Shown here piece after piece: positions 59,815 to 64,000 of a DNA stretch of 64,000 nucleotides. The DNA is taken from NCBI RefSeq assembly GCF_018129065.1, contig NZ_JAAEDM010000008.1, positions 37,013 to 101,012 of the forward strand, in the 5' to 3' direction. This DNA comes from Neoroseomonas soli (GTDB taxonomy: Bacteria > Pseudomonadota > Alphaproteobacteria > Acetobacterales > Acetobacteraceae). The notes beneath the pieces are model-generated. The model was not told the DNA's origin. It saw only the letters and a list, made by a program, of their open reading frames with translations, and did no database searches. The position numbers and the translations under genes are program-made. Within the stretch, counting starts at the first letter, position 1. Each line of letters begins with the position of its first letter.

Positions 59815-60261
59815 ATGCGAACCGTCACCGCAGTTGCACTGGCCATGACGCTCGGTTGTTCCGTGGTCCCGGCCCCGGATGCGATGGCACAAGGAGCGCC
59901 CACCCCGGCCATCGTCACCCATGTCCAGACCGCGAGCGAACTCGCCGCCGTCTGCGATCCCGCCTGGGGCAGTGTGCCGCGCCTGGAGGCAATCGCCTAC
60001 TGCCAGGGCTTCCTCACCAGCTTCGGTCAGTACCACGCGCTGCTGTATCCGCAGGGCGGGCCGGCGCGGCCTCTGTTCTGCGTGCCGGTGCCGGGGCCGA
60101 CTGTGGCCCAGTCGGGCATCGCCTTCGCCGCCTGGGCACGCGAGAACCCGCGCTTCGGGAATGAGCCGGCGCTCGACGGTCTCCTGCGCTGGGCTCAGCA
60201 GAATTTTCCTTGCCCGCCTGCACCGGTGGCGCGGGCACCTGCCTCGCGACGCACGCGCTGA
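59815..60261 (+). CDS. Rap1a/Tai-like secreted protein
   Basis: About 148 residues, ribosome site TGGAGAAG. Signal peptide to DAMAQ, then TASELAAVCDPAWGSVPRLEAIAYCQGFLTSFGQYH with conserved cysteines, like the Rap1a/Tai (T6SS immunity-type) family that has the YC-x-G motif; a third Cys follows at PLFCVP. No T6SS effector is next to it, so an immunity role is unproven. Confidence 0.7.
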   Translation: MRTVTAVALAMTLGCSVVPAPDAMAQGAPTPAIVTHVQTASELAAVCDPAWGSVPRLEAIAYCQGFLTSFGQYHALLYPQGGPARPLFCVPVPGPTVAQSGIAFAAWARENPRFGNEPALDGLLRWAQQNFPCPPAPVARAPASRRTR

Positions 60262-60277
60262 GACACAGGAGACGATC

Positions 60278-60559
60278 ATGCGTCCATCATCGCGACACGT
60301 CCTCCTTCTGCTCGGCAGTCTCGGCCTGGCGTCCTGCGCCAACATGACGCCCACGCAGCAGAGCATGGGCATCGGCGCCCTGGGCGGGGCGGCCCTCGGC
60401 GGCGTCGTCGGTTCCTTTAGCGGCAATGCCGGGCTCGGCGCCCTGCTCGGCGCGGGTGTCGGCGCCGGCGGCGGCTACCTCTACGGCCAGTCGCAACAGT
60501 CGCGGCAGCCCTATTACTCCGGGAACAGCAGCGGATATCGCGACAACCGGAACTATTAG
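60278..60559 (+). CDS. Glycine-zipper lipoprotein
   Basis: 93 residues; ATG preceded by AGGAGAC. Lipobox-like LGLASC, then Gly-zipper helices (GIGALGGAALGGVVGSFSG, GLGALLGAGVGAGGGYLYG) and a polar Ser/Tyr/Asn tail. Members of this class (OmpA-associated or SlyB-like) sit in the outer membrane. Confidence 0.75.
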   Translation: MRPSSRHVLLLLGSLGLASCANMTPTQQSMGIGALGGAALGGVVGSFSGNAGLGALLGAGVGAGGGYLYGQSQQSRQPYYSGNSSGYRDNRNY

Positions 60560-60645
60560 CCAGCAGCTGACCGTCGCGCGTCGCGGCGCACGCGGAAGAC
60601 CATCATCGGTAGCCGTGCATTCAATCAGGAGAAGGAGAAGACACC

Positions 60646-60810
60646 ATGTCGCTCGGAATGATCCTGCTTATCATCCTCGTCATCGCCTTGCTCGGGGGCT
60701 TCACCGGCGTGGTCGGCGGCTACGGGTATGGCTACGGCCATGGTGGCGTCGGCGTCCTCGGCGCGGTCCTGATCGTCGTCCTCATTCTCGTGCTGCTCGG
60801 CCGGATCTGA
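60646..60810 (+). CDS. DUF3309 family small membrane protein
   Basis: 54 residues, ribosome site GGAGAAGGAG. Two hydrophobic helices separated by GGYGYGYGHGGVG, the DUF3309 layout. Too short for ordinary gene calling. Such proteins occur in many proteobacteria next to stress genes; role unknown. Confidence 0.75.
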   Translation: MSLGMILLIILVIALLGGFTGVVGGYGYGYGHGGVGVLGAVLIVVLILVLLGRI

Positions 60811-60983
60811 GCTGGCCCTGGCCGGGCATCGGACGGGGTATCTTCGCTGATGCGCGGAGTTCGGCCTCGTCGAGCGTGGTGTTCCGGGCTGCGGGCACTG
60901 TTGCTGTGCCCATAGGCCCTTCACGGAATGATCGGGAACGCCCCGCGCGGCCCGATCTTCGAGCCTGAAGGCGACAAACGACA

Positions 60984-61127
60984 ATGAATCGCAATCTACT
61001 CGTCATCGTGATCGGCGTGCTCGGCATTGGCGCCGGTGTCCTCGGCTACTGGTACTACCAGGAGCAGCACCGGTCCGGCGTCGACATCAGCATCGGCCCA
61101 CGCGGGGTCACCATCCAGGAGAGATAG
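60984..61127 (+). CDS. Small single-helix membrane protein
   Basis: 47 residues: one membrane helix (NLLVIVIGVLGIGAGVLGYWYYQ) and a polar tail ending GVTIQER. Ribosome site weak. It lies among several small envelope genes, all on this strand. Confidence 0.5.
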   Translation: MNRNLLVIVIGVLGIGAGVLGYWYYQEQHRSGVDISIGPRGVTIQER

Positions 61128-61435
61128 GTTCCTGGCTCGTCGATCCTGCCCGGCCAGCAGCGCCTCGCGAGATGCCGGATGAAGCGCCTTCGCCTGTACC
61201 TGGCGATGCCCGTGCGCATGGCGGCGGCACCGGCCAGCGCGTCGGTCTCGCGTGTTCTCCCCGGCGTCGCGGGCGATGGCGCCCCTGGTGGGCATCGGGC
61301 GGCGTTTCGGCGCCACCATCTGACGCGCCTGGTCCACCACGGGATGCAGGTGCGGGCTCGCGCGCTCCACCCATCCCATATGATCCGCCCTGGGTCCTGC
61401 CTGCCCCGGATCGTCGACGCCAGGAAGGGGGTTCG

Positions 61436-63253
61436 ATGAGCAGCAGCGCCGAACCGAGCCACCCGCAGCGGTTCTTCCGCGACTTCACCAGGATCGCCGG
61501 CCCCTACTGGACAGGGCCGATGCGCTGGCGCCCGCGCCTGCTGACGGCCGCGCTCGCGTTGCTCGTCGTCGCGCAGGTCCTGCTCGCGATCCGGCTCAAC
61601 ATCTGGAGCGCCGATCTGTTCGATGCGCTGGAACGGCACTCGACCGACCGCGCCATGGACCAGATCGGCATCTTTGTCCTCATCCTGCTCGGAACCATGG
61701 CGACCAACACGGCGCACCTGGTGGTTCGCCGGCGGCTGCAATTCGATTGGCGACGCTGGCTGACGGCGCGGGTCATTGGCGACTGGATGGAGGATGCGCG
61801 GCACTACCAGGCCGACCTCATCCCCGGCGACCACGCCAATCCGGACGGGCGCATCGCCGAGGACATCCGCATCGCCACGGAGGTCGCCATCGATCTGGCC
61901 AGCAGCCTGTTCTACTGCATGCTTCTGCTGGTGACCTTCGTCGGCATCCTGTGGTCGCTGTCGGGCTGGATCCGTGTGGCGGGGCTGGATGTGCCCGGGC
62001 ATCTCGTCGCGCTCGCCTTCGGCTACGCCGGCATGGGTGCGGTCATCGCCTTCCTGCTCGGCCGCCCGCTCGTGCGCGCCACCGATACGCGGCAGACGAG
62101 GGAGGCGGAGTTCCGCTTCAGCCTGGTGCGCGCGCATGAGAGCGGCGAGCCCATCGCCGTCGCACGCGGCGAACCCCTGGAGCGCGAACGGCTCGAGACC
62201 GTCTTCGAGACCATCGCGCAATCCTGGCGCGACCAATCCGTCGGCCTGGCGAGGCTGCTGGCCTTCTCCTCCGGCTATGTGGCCCTCGCGGGCGTGCTTC
62301 CCATCCTCGTCGGCACGCCGCGCTTCCTTGAGGGCGCGCTCTCCCTCGGTCGCCTGATGCAGTCGGGGCAGGCGTTCCAGCAGGTCACGGCGGCCTTGTC
62401 CTGGCCGGTCGACAACCTGGCCCTGATCGCCGGATGGCGCGCCTCGGTGGAGCGCGTGCTGATGCTCGACGAGGCGGTCCGCATCGTCGCCCTGGAAGCC
62501 GCGCGCAGGGGGGAGACCGCGATCAACCTGGACCGCGTGCCGACGTCGCAGCTCGGTGTCCGGGATCTGTGGGTCGCGTCACCCGACGGCACCGCCATGC
62601 TGTCCGACCTCAGCCTGAAGGTGGAACCGGGCGAGCATGTGCTGGTGGATGGCGACCCCGAGGCGGCGAGTGCGCTATTCCGCGTGCTGGCCGGCATCTG
62701 GCCCTGGGGGCGCGGCCGCGTGGACCTGCCGGCCGATGACGGGATGATCGCCGTCGGCCCGTGGCCGTTCCTGCCGCAAGGTTCATTGCGCCAGGCGCTT
62801 GCCTTCCCGGAGGCGGCGGAATGTCACGATGATGCGGCGCTGCAAGCCGCCCTCGCCAGCGTTGGCCTCGCGCATCTCTCGTCGCGGCTGGACGAAGCGG
62901 GAGACTGGGTTCGCATGCTGACCGCGGCGGAAGTGCAGCGGCTGTCCTTCGCGCGGATCATCCTGTTGCGTCCACGCTGGATCGTGCTGGGCGATGCGAC
63001 GGATGCGCTCGACCCGGCCTCAGCCGATGTGATGCTGCACTTGATAGTGGACCTGCTGCCGCTGGCCGGCATCGTCCTGATCGGGCGGCACCCGGGATCG
63101 GCGGGCATCTTCAACCGGCGGCTGACACTGGAGCGTGCAGCCGACGGCGAGATCCTGCTCAACGAGGTCTATGCGCGCCGCCAGGCGGCGAAGCTGCCGC
63201 GACCCAGGCCGCTCAGCGTGATCGATCGACTGCGAGAGGGTTACGGACGCTGA
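61436..63253 (+). CDS. SbmA/YddA-type ABC membrane protein with degenerate ATPase
   Basis: About 605 residues; ATG follows GGAAGGGGG. The N-terminal 330 residues are an SbmA/BacA-type membrane domain (RLNIWSADLFDALE, QTREAEFRFSLVRAHESGEPIA). The C-terminal ATPase-like domain is broken: Walker A reads VDGDPEAASALF (no Gly-Lys-Ser, near residues 402-415), signature LTAAEVQRLSFAR, and Walker B IVLGDATDALD instead of LDEATSALD. Full-length YddA-like proteins have an active ATPase. Like SbmA, this one may work as a proton-driven peptide transporter. Confidence 0.75.
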   Translation: MSSSAEPSHPQRFFRDFTRIAGPYWTGPMRWRPRLLTAALALLVVAQVLLAIRLNIWSADLFDALERHSTDRAMDQIGIFVLILLGTMATNTAHLVVRRRLQFDWRRWLTARVIGDWMEDARHYQADLIPGDHANPDGRIAEDIRIATEVAIDLASSLFYCMLLLVTFVGILWSLSGWIRVAGLDVPGHLVALAFGYAGMGAVIAFLLGRPLVRATDTRQTREAEFRFSLVRAHESGEPIAVARGEPLERERLETVFETIAQSWRDQSVGLARLLAFSSGYVALAGVLPILVGTPRFLEGALSLGRLMQSGQAFQQVTAALSWPVDNLALIAGWRASVERVLMLDEAVRIVALEAARRGETAINLDRVPTSQLGVRDLWVASPDGTAMLSDLSLKVEPGEHVLVDGDPEAASALFRVLAGIWPWGRGRVDLPADDGMIAVGPWPFLPQGSLRQALAFPEAAECHDDAALQAALASVGLAHLSSRLDEAGDWVRMLTAAEVQRLSFARIILLRPRWIVLGDATDALDPASADVMLHLIVDLLPLAGIVLIGRHPGSAGIFNRRLTLERAADGEILLNEVYARRQAAKLPRPRPLSVIDRLREGYGR

Positions 63254-63387
63254 TCCTGAATGCCACGGCGCGATTGCCAGCTGCTTCCAGCAGCCGCTTC
63301 ACGCACTTCCTTTCCGGGCGGCTTGGTTTCATCCGCTTGCGGGCGGAGGTTGGCTCCGCCACGTCACATGAGCGGAGCCGCGCCGCG

Positions 63388-63558
63388 CTACGGCTTCAGG
63401 GTGTCCTTAAGGGCCCCCAGAAGGTTCTGGGCCTTGCCCTCCGCCTTCTCCGCCCTGCCGTCCACCTGCAGTTTAGCGTCGCCGATGGCCTTGCCGACGG
63501 CTTCCTTGACGGAGCCCTCGACCTGCTTCGCCGATCCGATGATCCTGTCCTTGTCCAT
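63388..63558 (-). CDS. CsbD family stress protein
   Basis: 56 residues from the ATG at 63558 with GGAG upstream. The CsbD pattern: MDKDRIIGSAKQVEGSVKEAVGKAIGD and KLQVDGRAEKAEGKAQNLLGALKD. Small abundant helical protein induced by stress; molecular role unknown. Confidence 0.88.
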   Translation of the reverse strand: MDKDRIIGSAKQVEGSVKEAVGKAIGDAKLQVDGRAEKAEGKAQNLLGALKDTLKP

Positions 63559-63872
63559 GACCGATGTCTCCGAGGTTGTTGTCATTGGCGCCGAGGAGGC
63601 GCGGGTTGACGACGGCCATCGAGGCCGCCGGCGAGGCATGGCGATCGACCTGTCGCTGGAAGAGACGTGGGGGCAAGGCCGGCAGCCTGATCTTCAGATA
63701 TGGCGATGGGCTGGTCAGATTGCACGGTCTCCCGCAGACATCGCGGGCAGGGCACATCTGGGGGCGATGGTTCGGGCCGCAGCTTGAGCAGACGCAATCA
63801 AGGGAAGCGGCGGATATGGCTTGAGACAACAACGCCGACCGGCGCCGGCGGATCAAGGTCCCTGAAGCGGCG
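63559..63872. other. Intergenic region, no gene seen
   Basis: About 310 bases between two minus-strand genes. Short frames on the plus strand have no ribosome site or family resemblance; no repeat noted. Confidence 0.35.
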
Positions 63873-64000
63873 TCAGCGCTCCCGCGGCTCATCGGGCAGG
63901 TGGAAGCTCTTCCGCTGCACCCAGCGGAAGCCCTCATGCTTCGTGATGGTCGCAATCTCGACCGCTCCGCCAACGGATTTCGGCAGGAAGACGGCGAAGC
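63873..64000 (-). CDS. Partial gene, C-terminal 42 residues
   Basis: Read from the window edge: FAVFLPKSVGGAVEIATITKH followed by EGFRWVQRKSFHLPDEPRER, then a TGA at 63873-63875. Codon use and composition fit a real gene that begins beyond the window. Too little for a family call. Confidence 0.45.
   Translation of the reverse strand, partial: FAVFLPKSVGGAVEIATITKHEGFRWVQRKSFHLPDEPRER

Overview
The window is GC-rich DNA from an alphaproteobacterium. GC-rich codon use, frequent 4-nt stop/start overlaps and the gene families present suggest the Acetobacteraceae (Roseomonas-like); this is inference, since there is no rRNA or other marker gene. I saw no tRNA, rRNA or CRISPR array. The mix of phage modules, a defence locus, serine recombinases and broken phage fragments marks it as an accessory-rich part of a chromosome or a large plasmid.

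Layout: (1) 1-7.0 kb is the distal end of a prophage tail module: tape measure C-terminus, three small tail-tip proteins, a central tail hub and a pectate-lyase-like tail spike. (2) 7.4-9.8 kb holds two paralogous lipoproteins coupled to an outer-membrane beta-barrel. (3) 10.2-24 kb is an envelope/metabolic block: DUF2252 protein, AraC regulator, two paralogous arylsulfatases, a membrane protein, an octaheme TPR cytochrome, and a minus-strand trio including a protein with 12 DPRG hexapeptide repeats and an outer-membrane barrel. (4) 24.5-28 kb has an AT-hook/zinc-ribbon protein and a two-gene Lamassu-like defence module (DUF4297 nuclease plus SMC-type ATPase with zinc hook). (5) 28.2-40.4 kb has a formamidase-family enzyme and then a mobile island: a four-gene serine-recombinase operon, primase-helicase, origin-like nested inverted repeats, ParB-methyltransferase, two tandem terminase-small-like proteins, a second serine recombinase, a DUF3489 protein and a frameshifted tail-spike fragment.

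(6) 40.4-46.1 kb is a minus-strand, five-gene, overlapping operon: a dCache/GAF/cyclase-like sensor, MlaE permease, an ABC ATPase without Walker A, MlaD and a lipoprotein. Both the cyclase and the ATPase lack key catalytic residues. (7) 46.7-53.8 kb is a pyruvate fermentation operon: phosphate acetyltransferase, pyruvate formate-lyase, its activase, an AspT-type antiporter and a FocA-type formate channel. (8) 53.8-64 kb has hypothetical genes, a tail-hub pseudogene fragment, a hemolysin-III protein, an XRE regulator, a perfect FNR-type box ahead of a run of small envelope proteins, a second ABC protein with a degenerate ATPase, a CsbD protein and the end of one more gene.

Themes: anaerobic metabolism (pfl/foc, FNR box), cell-envelope remodelling (Mla, lipoproteins, barrels), and at least one related prophage that has been eroded, leaving 3' fragments of the same tail genes at two other loci.
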